This document shows, piece after piece, positions 13,278-25,127 of a DNA stretch of 64,000 bases. Made by a program: the position numbers and the translations under genes. The notes beneath the pieces were generated by a model that saw only the letters and a list, made by a program, of their open reading frames with translations, did not search any database and had not been told where the DNA came from. This DNA is from Coprinus comatus (Eukaryota > Basidiomycota > Agaricomycetes > Agaricales > Agaricaceae), in assembly GCA_034638255.1 (NCBI GenBank), contig JAWPGT010000008.1, positions 62,001-126,000 of the forward strand, read 5' to 3'. Numbering within the stretch: position 1 is the first letter of the stretch; every line of letters begins with the position of its first letter.

Positions 13278-14465
13278 AATGTTAACTCGCACTCATAGTG
13301 ATATTAACACTTAAATGTTAAACGGGATTTAATTACGGAGAGATATACTAGAATACTATTACTTGATACCATATGGATACTATGGAATTAAAGGGGGGAG
13401 TGACGATAGGGCTGGATGCTAAAACTATATTATACGAGATTCGAGACTGCTGGAAAAAGAATAGGAAAATAAAAATAGTAGAAAATGAAAGGAAATATAA
13501 TGAAACGCGATGATTACTGGAGTCTGGGTATAATAGTGACTTAACTGTGATACTGAAATTGGTTTTCCTCAGATAGATGAACTTGAAATCAGAGTGAAAT
13601 TGCTAAATGTCTCGGAGATGTTGGGATGGGATATATGAAGTAGGAGAGTAGTTTGAGGTGATTGATGTAGGATGAGGCGGCTGAGGTGCGAGTATATAGT
13701 TGCGAGTTCTAGACGAGTATTGTGGGCAGGGTTTGATATGGAGGCGGGTATGAGGCTTGGAGTTAAGAACAAGAGGATGGAGATTGTGTTCCCGTTGTAG
13801 CCCACAGAAAAATGTAGACAGGAGAGGGTGGGGACGACAGGGGAGGGATATATACGATGAAAGGGAATAGTTGACTGAACTGAATAGTAGCGAGGAGTGG
13901 AGAAGAGGTCGTTGCAGTTGCGGTGTCAATGGGATGTAACTTGGGTGGTATCGATAACGGTAAGTCGCTACCTATGTAGCTGCGAATCATTATCCTAAAG
14001 AAACTCGGTCAACATATGAATAGTTAAAAAAGAGTTAGCCACCATACCTTGAAGATGAAGCGACTTCCATCTTTCTGATCACTCGTACCTTGGGCATATA
14101 CTCCTTTGAGATATAAACCCAAGATATTCGATATTATTCGAGGAGAGAATTAATCATTCACTGCTGAGAAGATTCGAACGTTATTCGCAAAGAGAGTCCA
14201 CCAGTTTGAGAGCGGACGCGGTATAAAAATTAAAGCGAGAGGGCTTGGAAGATTGAGACGATGATTGTGGTTCTAGAGAGAAAGGACAGAGGGGGGTCGA
14301 AAGGTTTATATATCTGTTTGAACTGGGATAAAAATAAACCATATATTAGCCTCTGTTTAGGAGGTTGATGACGTCGTGGACTTGAATAAAATAAAATAGA
14401 TTCATTTGAAAAAAAGACCAACTTTTCTCCTCGCCAATTCCAAAGACGATTGACTGTTTCATAGA
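13278..14465 (+). repeat. left arm of foldback copy 1
   Basis: Inverted partner of 14880-16005. Compared with the other three arms in the window it lacks about 52 nt near 14123, between two copies of CCAAGAT, so the arms have diverged independently. Confidence 0.8.
14303..14314 (-). promoter_or_regulatory. outward TATA-like box, left arm of copy 1
   Basis: The minus strand reads ATATATAAACC, mirrored at 15009-15019 on the + strand and found again in both arms of copy 2. Its conservation in all four arms and position upstream of an intron-like segment suggest a promoter. This is inference only. Confidence 0.4.
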
Positions 14466-14879
14466 GTAACTAAATCCATACAGGCTCAATGAGATAGGGG
14501 GGTTGTCACAGAATCTCTAATAATCTTCATAGACATAGTCAACATGACCTTAGATTTACGCCAGCAATTGATATTGAGAATTTGAAAGTACAGTATACTC
14601 TCCGTTTGTGAACTACCAACTCAGGAACTTCCTTGCAGCCTTTGTAGTGTAACAGGCGTAATATGACATTGCTAGCTACACAGATCCAAACCAATATCAC
14701 AAACGAGCTCAACATTATATGATCATGAGGGTTTGAAGTTCTGAAATTTAAAATCAGTCTTCTGAACTTGACTTTCAACACTGAGTCGGGATATGGTATT
14801 GTGATATCTCTTACACCAGTCGAGACTATCGCCTTTAAAAACTATTTTCATCAATACTACCATTGGGCCTGTTTCAGTT

Positions 14880-16005
14880 TCTCTATGAAACTGCCAGCCG
14901 TCTTTGAAATGTTGGTCCTTTTCTATTTTAGTTTATTCAAGTTTACGACGTCATCAACCTCCTAAATAGAGGCTAACATGTGGTTTATTTTTATCTCAGT
15001 TCAAATAGATATATAAACCTTTCGACCCCCTCTGTCCTTTCTCTCCAGAACCACAATCATCGTCTCAATCTTCCAAGCCCTCTCGCTTTAATTTTTATAC
15101 CGCGTCCGCTCTCAAACTGGTGGACTCTCTTTGCGAATAACGTTCGGATTTTCTCAGTAGTGAATGATCAACTCTCTCCTCGAATAACATCGAATATCTT
15201 GGCATCCTTTCCTGTCGACTGGATGTTTACCGAGTAACATCTGTGGTATCTTGGGTTTTATATCTCAAAGGAGTATATGCCCAAGGTACGAGTGATCAGA
15301 AAGATGAAGTCGCTTCATCTTCAAGGTATGGTGGCTAACTCTTTTTGACTATTCTTTCATATGTTGACCGAGTTTCTTTAGGATAATGACTTTGCAGCTA
15401 CGTAGGTAGCGGCTTACCATTATCGATACCACCCAAGTTACATCCCATTGACACTGCAACCGCAACGACCTCTTCTCCACTCCTCAACTATTCTCTTTCA
15501 TCGTATGTATCTATCTTCCCCCGCCATCCTTCCTCTCCTGTCTACATTCTTCCATAGGCTACAACGAGAACACAATCTACATCCTCTTGTTCTCCAAGCC
15601 CACTCAAAGCCTCATACCCGCCTCCACATCAAACCTCGCCCACAATATACTCAGCCGCCCCATCCTACATCAATCACCTCAAACTACTCTCCTACTTCAT
15701 ATATCCCATCCCAACATCTCCGAGACATTTGGCAATTTCACTCTGATTTCAAGTTCATCTATCTGAGAAAAACCAGACTCCAGTAATCATCGCGTTTCAT
15801 TATATTTCCTTTCATTTTCTACTATTTTTATTTTATTTTTCCAGCAGTCTCGAATCTCGTATAATATAGCATTAGTATCCAGCTCTACCGCCACTCCCTC
15901 CTTTAATTCCATAGTATCCATACAGTATAGTAATAGTATTCTAGTATATCTCTCCGTAATTAAATTCCGTTTAACATTTAAGCGTTTGGATGCGAGTTAA
16001 CATTC
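14880..16005 (-). repeat. right arm of foldback copy 1
   Basis: Inverted partner of 13278-14465. On the + strand it runs outward from a TATATAAA box near 15010, through an intron-like segment at 15326-15381, to the outer end near 16005. Confidence 0.8.
15009..15019 (+). promoter_or_regulatory. outward TATA-like box, right arm of copy 1
   Basis: The sequence ATATATAAACC lies about 310 bp before a 56-nt segment with fungal intron signals (GTATGG donor at 15326, TTGACC branch-like site, TTTAG acceptor at 15381). The spliced product has no long reading frame. Confidence 0.4.
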
Positions 16006-16501
16006 TTCCTGCTTGAATAATCTCGTAGAATTATTATTATTAGTTCAAAGTCGGATGACGCTGCCAAGTGTATAAAAGGAAGCAAAAGCAGGTTTCAGTT
16101 ATGAAAGAAATATCGAAACGCTAATGATTTGGACCTTACCTTGAGCCGTGGATACTCGAAGGGAAGGAATAATGTAATCCTGTTGGTTGTGGCTGGGGAG
16201 GAGTTGGTTAGGAAATGTGAAAGAGAGAGAGATAGAAGAGGTTGGAGTTGGAAGATCAATAAACTTGAATGGGTGGTATAATTGATGTTTATTCTTCTAT
16301 ACATGAACAGAACAAATGATGAGTTGATAGTGCTACAACAAAAATGCATTTTAGCGTCCAATGTAGAAATCAAAAGGGCGAGACAAAACGACGAAAGTAG
16401 AAAAATGTTCTAATGGTTAATGTTAATGAGGGAATAGTATTGTTGAAATAGGTAGAGACCAAATGCCAGACTAATCGGAGAAAAAAAAACTTAAAATGTT
16501 A
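16006..16501. other. intergenic between palindrome and Lys-rich gene
   Basis: About 500 bp of AT-rich DNA with no supported gene. It would include the 3' untranslated region of the minus-strand gene that ends at 16502. Confidence 0.55.
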
Positions 16502-18546
16502 TTATGAAAGAAAGTCAATTGGGTCATCAGAATCATAGTCATCGTGATTATGAGATTTCATAAGCCTTAGTTTAACACTTGGTGGTACACCACTTAGAAC
16601 TTTTTTGGCATTTTTCTTGACCTATACCGAAGTATGAACATACTTGATTATTACAAAGAACATCGTAACAACGTACCTGTGAAACAGTCTTGGTCTTAGT
16701 AGTAGTGGTATTCTCTTTACGTTTTCTGGACGTCGTTTTGGTACTGATTTCAGCAAATGGCTTGAAAAAACAAATTCTTTGGATTCTGGGTAAGAAAAAA
16801 TGAACTCACGGAGGTTTATTAACCGTATCCAAGTCCTTTGATTTCTCCACAGTTGCTGCTGTATTTGTCTCCGTCGATGGAGCTTTGGCCTTGAGCGCAG
16901 TTCCTTGAGGTTCTATTGTCTTAACCAATTCAGTTTTGGTTTTCTTTGTTTTAGATAGGATTGGTTTAGCATCTGAATCCGAATCATCAGAAACTTGCTT
17001 CTTCGTTTGCTTCTTCAGTTTAGATGCAATATCAGCTTCGATCTGAGGTTCATTCGAACTTGATGTTTCCTCTGGGACTTTAGAGTCCTTAGCTTTGCTC
17101 GTTGCTTTTGACCGTATCTGCTTGTTATCTTTATCTGCCAAAGGTTCACAATATTTCGCTTTCTTTGTCACTCGTACAGCTTCAGGGGAGACCTCTTCTT
17201 CGAGAGTTCGCTTTCTGAAGGACTCGTTGATAGCGTTGGCTATTTCCACCGCAGTTGTGACATCTTCGAGTTTTGATTTCGATGTCGATTTTGAGGAAAC
17301 AACGCGTTTTTTCGGTTGTGCTTTGGTGGGTACCTCCACAGGTTTGCATTTGTCCTCGTCGTCTAGAATCACTTTGATCTTGGTGGGATTTTTAGAGACT
17401 TCCGGCGATTGAGGTACAAAGGCCAGTTCAGGAATCGCCGGAGGTTTTGTTGTCGGTGCTGGATCTTCATGTACAACATCTTCATCCTTGTTAAGTTCAT
17501 CCGGTAGAACTTGTGCGCGTGACCTGGAAGCAGCCGTTTGTTTCTTGGGAGCAGCCTTCTTAGGAGCAGGTTTTTTGGCAGGTGTGGTATGATCTTCCAG
17601 GTCATCTTGTATAATAGTAGCTTTTGTTTTTGTTGTTCTGGCTCGTTTAGGTTTAGGCGGAGGATCTTCTGTAGGTTGTTCACCATCTTCCGAGTCTGTA
17701 AAGGGAGTTTTAAACGAGCATTCTGAGAATGATGGTGATACAAACCTGCTATCTTCCGTTTGCCTTTTGGCTTATGGATTTGGTCGTCATCTAAGGATTT
17801 TGAGGCTTCTGCTTTTTCCTTTGCTTTCTTCATATTACGCAGGGATTTTGCGGCAGCTTTCTTCGGCGCAGATGCCTTCCTCCCTCTGGGCTTTGCCTTC
17901 GGAGGCTCACTAACCTCTTCTGCTTCATCTTCTTCAGGAATTGCTTCAGATTCTTTTCGTTTTCCTTTAGATCGAGCAGTTGTCTTATTTCCCTTGCGCT
18001 TCGTTTTAGATGCCCCAGCCACGTCTTCTACGTCTTCCACCTCCACAATAACTCCTTGTTTCTGCTTTCCTTTAGATTTAGTGGGGGATTCTATTTCGGT
18101 TCGTGTCAACATGCGTCATCAATCAAGAACCAGTATAAGATTGTACGAACCACTCTGTGCCCTTTTACGCGGAGATGTACGAGTTTTCTTAGCAGACCCC
18201 CCGAAGGAAAAGGTTTACCTGCAGTACGAGCAATTTGTAATTTCTTTGTTGGAGATACTGATTGACTTCTTGAGCGACCACGACTTTTCCTGGGAGACTT
18301 GCGAGGCATAGCTCTACATAGCATATTGAATAGATTGGTATTTCTTCCTTCAGCAGCCTTAAATATCCTAACAAAAACAAAGAGGTTATTTTATCAGTTT
18401 GATAATATGAGAAGGAAAGTAAGAAATAAAATCGAAATCTCTTACCCTCCCCGATCACGCATCCGAGATTGCTGCCGTTCAATACGCTTTGCTCTACTTT
18501 CTTCGACATTAAGTTGTGGTTTTGTTTGTATGAGAGGGGTTTCCAT
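16502..18546 (-). CDS. Lys/Ser-rich basic protein, probably nuclear, hypothetical
   Basis: Starts at 18546 (METPLIQTKPQLNVEE). Exon 1 ends at 18446 and exon 2 begins at 18367, giving RDRGGIFKAAEGRN and then MPRKSPRKSRGRSRS. The rest is low-complexity and charged: KSKGKQKQG, an acidic VEVEDVEDV run, RKASAPKKAAAKS, several KPKGKRK-type basic clusters, and a C-terminus ending DDPIDFLS. The composition resembles chromatin- or nucleolus-associated proteins, with many potential nuclear localisation signals and no transmembrane segment. The compact N-terminal block is probably the only folded or conserved part. I do not recognise the family. At least six exons are needed, and the junctions near 18210-18050 and 16807 are uncertain, so the middle of the model may be off by a few residues. 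Confidence 0.7.
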
Positions 18547-18894
18547 CTTGGAAATCCTCAGACTCTAAAAATCTGAGGTGGTACGGTGAGGTATCGCAAT
18601 ACGTCGGTGTGTATCCCAGGTGTGTCCTCCAGAGCGGAACGACTGGCGCAGGACTGGCGTCTCCGTGAATGGACAGACACGTGATCACGCGTCTTCTTAG
18701 GCGTGATCCAACGCTCCGGGTCCGGCCTGGTTTCCGGCCTGGTTTCCGGCGGATCTTCCGTTGGCCCACTCTCTTCTTTCTTCCCAGGCGCAGTACTTAT
18801 TTTCAGACGTCTGTCGGTATTTTCGGATCAACCAGCGTTGAAACGTTGAAGAGTATGTGAGCATCTGTGTGGGCTAGCAACTACAACCCAAGGC
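18547..18894. promoter_or_regulatory. shared divergent promoter region
   Basis: 348 bp separate the starts of the Lys-rich gene (-) and the DUF1365 gene (+), so both promoters must lie here. The segment is more GC-rich than its surroundings and contains a perfect tandem pair of a 13-nt unit (CCGGCCTGGTTTC-like) near 18722-18748. I cannot assign a factor. Confidence 0.5.
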
Positions 18895-20699
18895 ATGCCT
18901 TCACCTGCATATATTCTGCGCAATCGTGTGACACATACACGCACTCTCCCTGCCTCGTCTTTTCATGCTTTTACATACCCAACTCTCTCGTTACTTGCTG
19001 GTATAGATGCTCTAGAGTCTGGAAAACTTAACCTTGCATCTGGCTGGATCTTTAATTATGGGTCTAAATGGCGACTGCTTGGTTTGCGTGCTCGCCCCTA
19101 TCTAAATACGCTCAGTCCTTCTTCAATTCGTGTCAAGTTGCAAGATGAACTGCGGAGGTACCAACTTTCGGAGGATGGGGAGTTTGATGACGCATGGATT
19201 ATGACTATGCCTAGTATCTGCGGGTTTGAAGGAATAAATCCCCTCACTGTGTTTTTGTGTTATAAAATGAATAATCTATGGGCTATTGTACTCGAGGTAA
19301 GGATCTATGAATCAATAGTCACTTACATGTTTGATTGTGATCCCTATATTAAATCAGATTCATAACACGTTTGGGGAGAGTCACATCCACGTTTTAGAGA
19401 TAGACAAAAACGAAGACGGTATCAAGTTGAAAGGGTATGTTGAAAGAGGGACCAGGTAAAATGACTTTGACCCACGCACATACTCACATATGCCTCCTCT
19501 CCCGTCTTAATAGATACGATCATCAGTGGACGTTTCGCCGCCAATTTCACGTTTCACCCTTCAACGACCGTTCGGGATATTATACTGTTGGGATCACATC
19601 TCCCTCCCATTCCCCAAGTTCATATATGACAGATCCAAACACAATTACTCAGCCCCCTCTGCCCGCGGTATGCGTCCGCCTATATACCGACCCCGACCCC
19701 GACCTCAATTCCGATCCCGACTCTGTAGCTGATGCTGTGCCTACAAACAGTACAACGCCATTAATTTCCGGACGGACATCAATAGGCAAGCTCAAATTAG
19801 CTGCTTATCTCCGACCAACTTTCGCGGCATCATTCACGACCAGAAATGTAGTTTGCGAATTGCTGAGACAACCGTTTGCGCTGTTCCTGACATTTCCTCG
19901 TATATTGTATCATGCTTGGATCCTGCATTATCAAAAGCGTTTGGATGTATTTCCACGTCCTGAACCTTACTGTCCAAATATTGGTGAAGAGCCTGCAACG
20001 GTTGGTGGTGGTGGGCTAGGTTGGCAAGAGGAAAGTATCTTGGAAGGATATTTTCACAAGCTCGTGAATAATTTTTTGAAGAGTCGAGTACAGGAAATAG
20101 GCATCTCTGTCTCTTTGATTCCATCCAACCCAAATGTTTCTCCAAGCATATTCCTGGCTGGGAAAGAACAGGATAAGGAAATAGCTCACGACCAAGACCT
20201 ACTGGAAATAACATATCTATCTCCTCGGCTCTTCACCCTCTTATTTGTCTCTCCATCAAGCGAACATGCCTTACTAGTTGGTGCCGATACGGAAAAGTTG
20301 TTTTCTTGTTCCTCTAGAGATCTATTTATTAGGGTCTTTTCTGTCACCTCTCCATTTCGGCAAAAAGATCCATCTTTCATTCACAAGACACTCCAGAATT
20401 TTCGGCGGAATCGCGTACCTCAACAAATACATCTTCCCAACCCTTTGATACATTTTTTGGATGTTAAAAGATCAGTACCCGGGTTGTTGATATCTGTTAT
20501 TATCCTTTGGTCTGTGATATTGTTGGAATGGGTAGAAAGAGCTATTTTTTGGTGCTTCAATGCAAGGTTTGTTGAGGGCCAAGAACCTTGGAATAGTTGG
20601 AAACGTGCTATGATTGTTTATTCTGGGAATGGAGGAAAAGAGAATGGAAGAGAGAATATGTCACACGTTGTTCATGGGAGTGCTGTTCGACGTGCATAG
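18895..20699 (+). CDS. DUF1365-family protein with C-terminal membrane segment
   Basis: Exons 18895-19296, 19358-19434 and 19514-20699 give 554 residues. The DUF1365 pattern is clear: YPTLSLLAGIDALESG near the N-terminus, NPLTVFLCYK, NTFGESHIHVL, then the block beginning YDHQWTFRRQFHVSPF and GYYTVGI. A Ser/Pro/Asp linker (TDPDPDLNSDPDS) interrupts the domain, followed by TTRNVVCELLRQPFALFLTFPRILYHAWILHYQKRL, written here as two stretches because the family end motif spans both. A hydrophobic stretch near the C-terminus (VPGLLISVIILWSVILLEWV) suggests membrane association. In bacteria DUF1365 genes often neighbour cyclopropane-fatty-acid synthases, so a lipid-linked role is possible, but no biochemical activity is established here. 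It is read divergently from the Lys-rich gene. Confidence 0.85.
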
Positions 20700-20909
20700 A
20701 AGTTACCGTTTCGTTGTTTGGATTACTAATTTTACTTTTACCCCGTATAAACCCCTTGTAAAGTAACTGTCAGAGTTTGAACAGATATCGAATCTATCAA
20801 GTACCTGATCCCCGTGTTGTTTTGTTGTAAGGAATCGGTGGGTCACTGGAAACTCGAAAGTAAATGAGCCAGGGACTAAGGGCTCATTACATAATCATCA
20901 TCTTCTTTC

Positions 20910-21703
20910 ATGAGCGTGCATGACGATGCCCAGCAGCCCAGGTCGTCAGTGCCAACATGGCTGCCAGTATCTGTTGTAAGTAAAGGATAATGTTAGGAAC
21001 GCAAAGAGATAGCTTAACTGCTTTAGGCCATAGGAACATCTCTAGCAGTCGCAATACCACTATTCATGTTCCGTAGAGCTAAAGCCACGGCACTCAAAGA
21101 CATTGCGGCTCCTCCTCGTCGCGCTCCACTGACTGCTGCACCGTCATCATCAAATTCCACGACAATTTCTAGAAGAGGGACGCGTCCAGTAATACAACAA
21201 GTCCAGGTACAACCAGTCACTCCCGTTCGATCTTCGTCCGACTTTGATTCCCCAGGCACAAGCGAATTGCTTTCTGCCATTTCAAAGGCTGATACTTCTA
21301 CTGCCCTCCTAGGTGGAAAAGCTTTTCTCATTGCGACCTGTCTCGTTGGTATAGGTGCAACAGGTTTGGTTTGGGGTGTTCAAACAGTTATGGGTGTTGA
21401 TAACGTTCATGACTTTGCTAAACGTATGCGTTATTGGACAAATACCTATCTTTCTGTATCACTTCTCGAATACATCGAGCTCCAGAGAGTAAAGAAGAGA
21501 GACAAGATGTGTATGAAATTGTTCCTTGGGATGTGGATACTAAAGATTGGACTTGGGAGGAGGCTGAAAAAAGGATGAAACATGCTTATGAAATAGGTGG
21601 ATTTACGTTGTGGGGACAGGTTGCTCTTAGAGAATTAGAGGCTGAAGCTAGAATTGAAAGGATAAAAAAACAACGCGATATAGAAGAGCAAAAAAAACTA
21701 TAG
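20910..21703 (+). CDS. TMEM242/AIM11-like mitochondrial membrane protein
   Basis: Exons 20910-20975, 21027-21423 and 21480-21703 encode 228 residues starting MSVHDDAQQPRSSVPTWLPV. There are two hydrophobic segments: AIGTSLAVAIPLFMF near residue 24, and GGKAFLIATCLVGIGATGLV in the middle. The second is followed by WGVQTVMGVDNVHDFAK, which resembles the TMEM242 pattern (Leu-Gly-Val-x4-Asp-Phe). A basic, helical C-terminus follows (EAEARIERIKKQRDIEEQKKL). TMEM242-type proteins are inner mitochondrial membrane factors helping assemble ATP synthase and complex I; AIM11 is a related yeast protein. The last intron (GTATGC...CGAG, 56 nt) removes an in-frame run, and its choice rests on the better C-terminus. 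Same strand as the DUF1365 gene, 211 bp downstream. Confidence 0.72.
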
Positions 21704-24700
21704 AATGCTCTGTGTGTAGCCCCGAACCACCTACACCCCTAATCGATCTCCTACCATATAGTAATTTATATTTAAACCCCATTTTTGTCACTGTCAGCAC
21801 ATCTCCCAGATGTGACACACCATGGAATACACTGTTGTAGTACTGCGCAGGTGCGTATCATGACGGTATTCTCTTCTAGTTCCTTTGATTTATTTTTTTC
21901 GCAAGTTTCCAAGAATCGCACAATTTTAATTTTATTCCTTTCATCCCAATCTCAAGGACTCGAAACGAATGAGGTTCAGAATCCCGAAAGGGGTTTTCGG
22001 TGTCTACTACCATTTCTAACTAGACCCCGTTGGGTGCTAAAGGCTCAACAGATGGATGGGTGTTCGGTTATGGAGAGTATACATATTTGATTATCAGCGA
22101 TGATGCTGTACCTCTAAAAATGAGAATGAATGATGAGTAGGAATGATTCTAAAATGGTATAGGCAAGTATGAGCGACAATATGACTAAATTACAACTTTA
22201 AAAATATGAGTCGATGACACATGGTAGAACAGCACTACAGAACAGCACTAGAATCACAAACTTGTGATGAAAATGTTGTTCATTATTTTTGTCTGAGGGC
22301 CCTCTCCCCCTCTCCCTAAAGATAGACGGAAGGGAGAATAATAGATATGAAAAAATATCAGCGTGGGTCAAATTTTAGTTCAGGATACAACTTCAAGTTG
22401 TAACATTTGTAAGCGATTGGTTAGTGATACATAGGAATATCGGTTATGGACACCAAGTTTCATTAAAACCGTCTTTTACATTGACATTTCTCGATATAAA
22501 TCGGTTTAGTAGATTAGGGAACATCAGCTCCACTGACGGTGGAGTAGTTGTTTTACAGTAACAAAAAGTAGAGAGGTCTCTTTCAAGGAAGTACTCTTAA
22601 ATTTCATTTTTGTCAATGTCTTATCAGATGGTGGAAAGGCCTAAAGTTAGAAGGCGTATATTTTTAGCCTTTTAGATTGAGTGGTTGGAGAGAAAATGTA
22701 TTGTAGGAGTACAAATGGTTAGACCCCACTGATAGTCTGATATTCCACATGGACAGTAGAACTGATGATAATATTTATAAGCTGTGGAGGTATGCAATTC
22801 GAGGGTTGAGTGGTTGCCAAGAACCTGGCACCAGTTTTGACAAGTACTTTAGAGACGATTAAAAGTACACAAAATAGCATTGAGGACTTTCTCATGCCAA
22901 AGGACCCTAAAAGGCGCAGGAAAAGACAAACGCCGAAGCCCAAAACCCAAATCTAAAACCCAAATCACACGAAGGTATTTATAACCAGGTTGCTGACAGT
23001 GAAACCTCGAACAAGAAGGAAAATCATCATATGTAGTCCGTGACAAAATTGAAATCGGCTAATGGTGTCTTGTGAAATTAATATACACAGGCGTCGACAA
23101 ATTCATCTGGCAGACGGAACGGAGCGCTAATTTAATAAAACGCTCATTAAAGCTACTCGCGTATTGTTTAAAATCAAACCTTACTCCGAGGTATTGACAG
23201 ACTATAAGCGAGTCGGGGCTTTTCACTAGTCTTCACACATGTCGGAGATGTGGAAAAAAAAGAAGGGATTTTTCTAACATACCGGGTTAAGGTGGATCAT
23301 CGAGTGAATTGGAGGTGGAACTCTGGTTTGTTGGACTGCCACTGTCACTGTCAACTACAACATCTCAAAAAAGGTTATGGCAGACAGTGGGAACAAAGCG
23401 GTGATGATGATTTCCTGTAATAGTGATGTTTCATGATTTCTTCATACTTACATACCCTCAAGTATACTTGTTAAGAAAGCCGGACACGGCGGTATATTTA
23501 ATGGAAATCCATTAACTGGTCCACAAACAGCTTGTACCTTTCTATTTATAGCTATTATTAAAGAGGAACCGTCATCTGAGTGGCATTAATATTCATGTCT
23601 ACATAGTTGAGCGCATGGAAAACGGCCATACATATTGGTTCCAGGCCATTTCTTGACAGTCTTGAACGTTCGAACTCGGGTCTCTGGATTATGAGTGTAT
23701 CCACCATGAATCAATATCAATTTCATCGGTAACCGCTTGATGCAAGGAGGTCACTGATCATAATACCCATTCGGGGAGATAGTAATGGTATCAATATCTG
23801 GTGTGTTGTATCAATAATGATATCCTGATGTTCGAGTCCGAATGCCAATGTCAAGTAGTAATGCTTTCGGTCTTTACGGTTACAATAAGCAGCCGGACCC
23901 AGTAGTAGTAAGCGAAAAGTCTAATGCTTACACTTGGAATGTAGTCGGAGTACGAGTCAATAGCGGAAACAGCATTGCCTACACGAGCATTTCCCGAGGC
24001 GGACAGGCGGTGGGATGAAACTAGAACGGAACAAGCAGTTCCAATCTATTCCCGATCGGGATATTGATCGTATACGATTTGAATCCTGGACCAGAGTGTA
24101 TCTGTGCAAAACGGTACTACATACCCCGACTGTATTGCGGATGTCGCGGATTGATGCGTACTGTGTGAGAGAAAGTGACTCCTCCAAGCCTGGGAAAAAT
24201 GAAATTGAAGTACATAGGAGTCAAACTTGAATCAAACATACTTAGACATAGTCTAATCAATGTATTTTGGAAACTTGAGCTAGTAATTAACATAAACTGA
24301 TTAGACGCAGGAACAATCGGGCAACTTAAGATGACTAGTCTCATGCCACTGGCTATGAAGACAGTAACGGTGCTAACACTAGTGTACTGATTAAAGAAGA
24401 AACGGAAGGAGAGCATTTGATGGTTCCTCCGACCCTGTGCGCACACCGATCCGTCGAGAGTATGGTCTAAAAATAGACACACAATAATGATTTTACCAAA
24501 TCTGTATCTTGATTCTGGCTTCCGTCCTTCTCCGGGTCCTTTTGTCCAGCTACTATGTTACTCTTCAACACCACAACCACTGCCGTTACAAAGTAATATC
24601 TGCAGCCAAAGAGCCCTGAAGGCTGAAATGTTCTCTCTTCATTGTAATACTCTGAAGCTGTATCCATACTCTTTACTCGGCTCCCGCCAGTGCCCGTCAG

Positions 24701-25127
24701 TTTCAAGTCGAAGATGATTATACTTGGGGTATATCCATGACAATCAACTATCAAATCTGCCTCATACAAATTTAGTGCAATTTTGGTTCAAGGTTAACGG
24801 AGTAAACGATGCTAATTATATTGGGCGTGCGTCACAAATCCGTTCTTGGAAAGCTGCAGATGATCTGTAACATGTTACCTATCCTCCTGAGATTGCAATC
24901 ATGGACGAGGTTATCGACTTGGGCTGTGTCAACAGCTTAGTAACATTGGCTTTGAATTCTCCGCTGATTATGATTACTCGGATGCCTTGCATTGTAGAAT
25001 GCCGAGATCCAAGTTCCTATCAATTTAGATCATCACGTCCACCATATTGTATGAGACGAGGCAGTATAAAACCTGGGGAGCTTTGACAGTGGAAAGGCAG
25101 GAACTGTTTCAAGCTTTTTCACCAAGC
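21704..25127. other. 3.4 kb gene-poor region
   Basis: Only short, poorly structured reading frames on both strands. I found no domain motif, no exon chain with good splice sites, no tRNA and no close match to the palindromic elements. It contains the 3' end of the TMEM242-like gene and the promoter of the GMC gene. Decayed transposon sequence is possible but cannot be shown by eye. Confidence 0.5.

Larger units (their letters stand above)
13278..16005. mobile_element. foldback (long inverted-repeat) element, copy 1
   Basis: A large imperfect palindrome. The left arm (about 13278-14465) reappears as its reverse complement in the right arm (about 14880-16005). Examples are GAGAGATATACTAGAATACT at 13339 against its complement near 15940, the ATTCGAGACTGCTG block at 13437 against its complement near 15843, and GTTGATGACGTCGT at 14361 against its complement near 14948. 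A unique centre of about 400 bp separates the arms. No transposase or reverse transcriptase is visible; the arm reading frames are short and Ser/Pro/His-rich. A second copy lies at about 31.1-34.0 kb, so it is dispersed. Arms of 1.2 kb fit a non-autonomous foldback DNA transposon. Outer ends are approximate: GAATGTTAACTCGCA is shared in inverted form by both ends, and I could not identify a target-site duplication. Confidence 0.82.

Noticed and set aside
15448..15786. 112-codon frame (MTLQPQRPLLHSS...) in the palindrome arm, mirrored in other arms
   Set aside because: Ser/Pro/His-rich and broken differently in each of the four arms, so not evidently kept as a protein.
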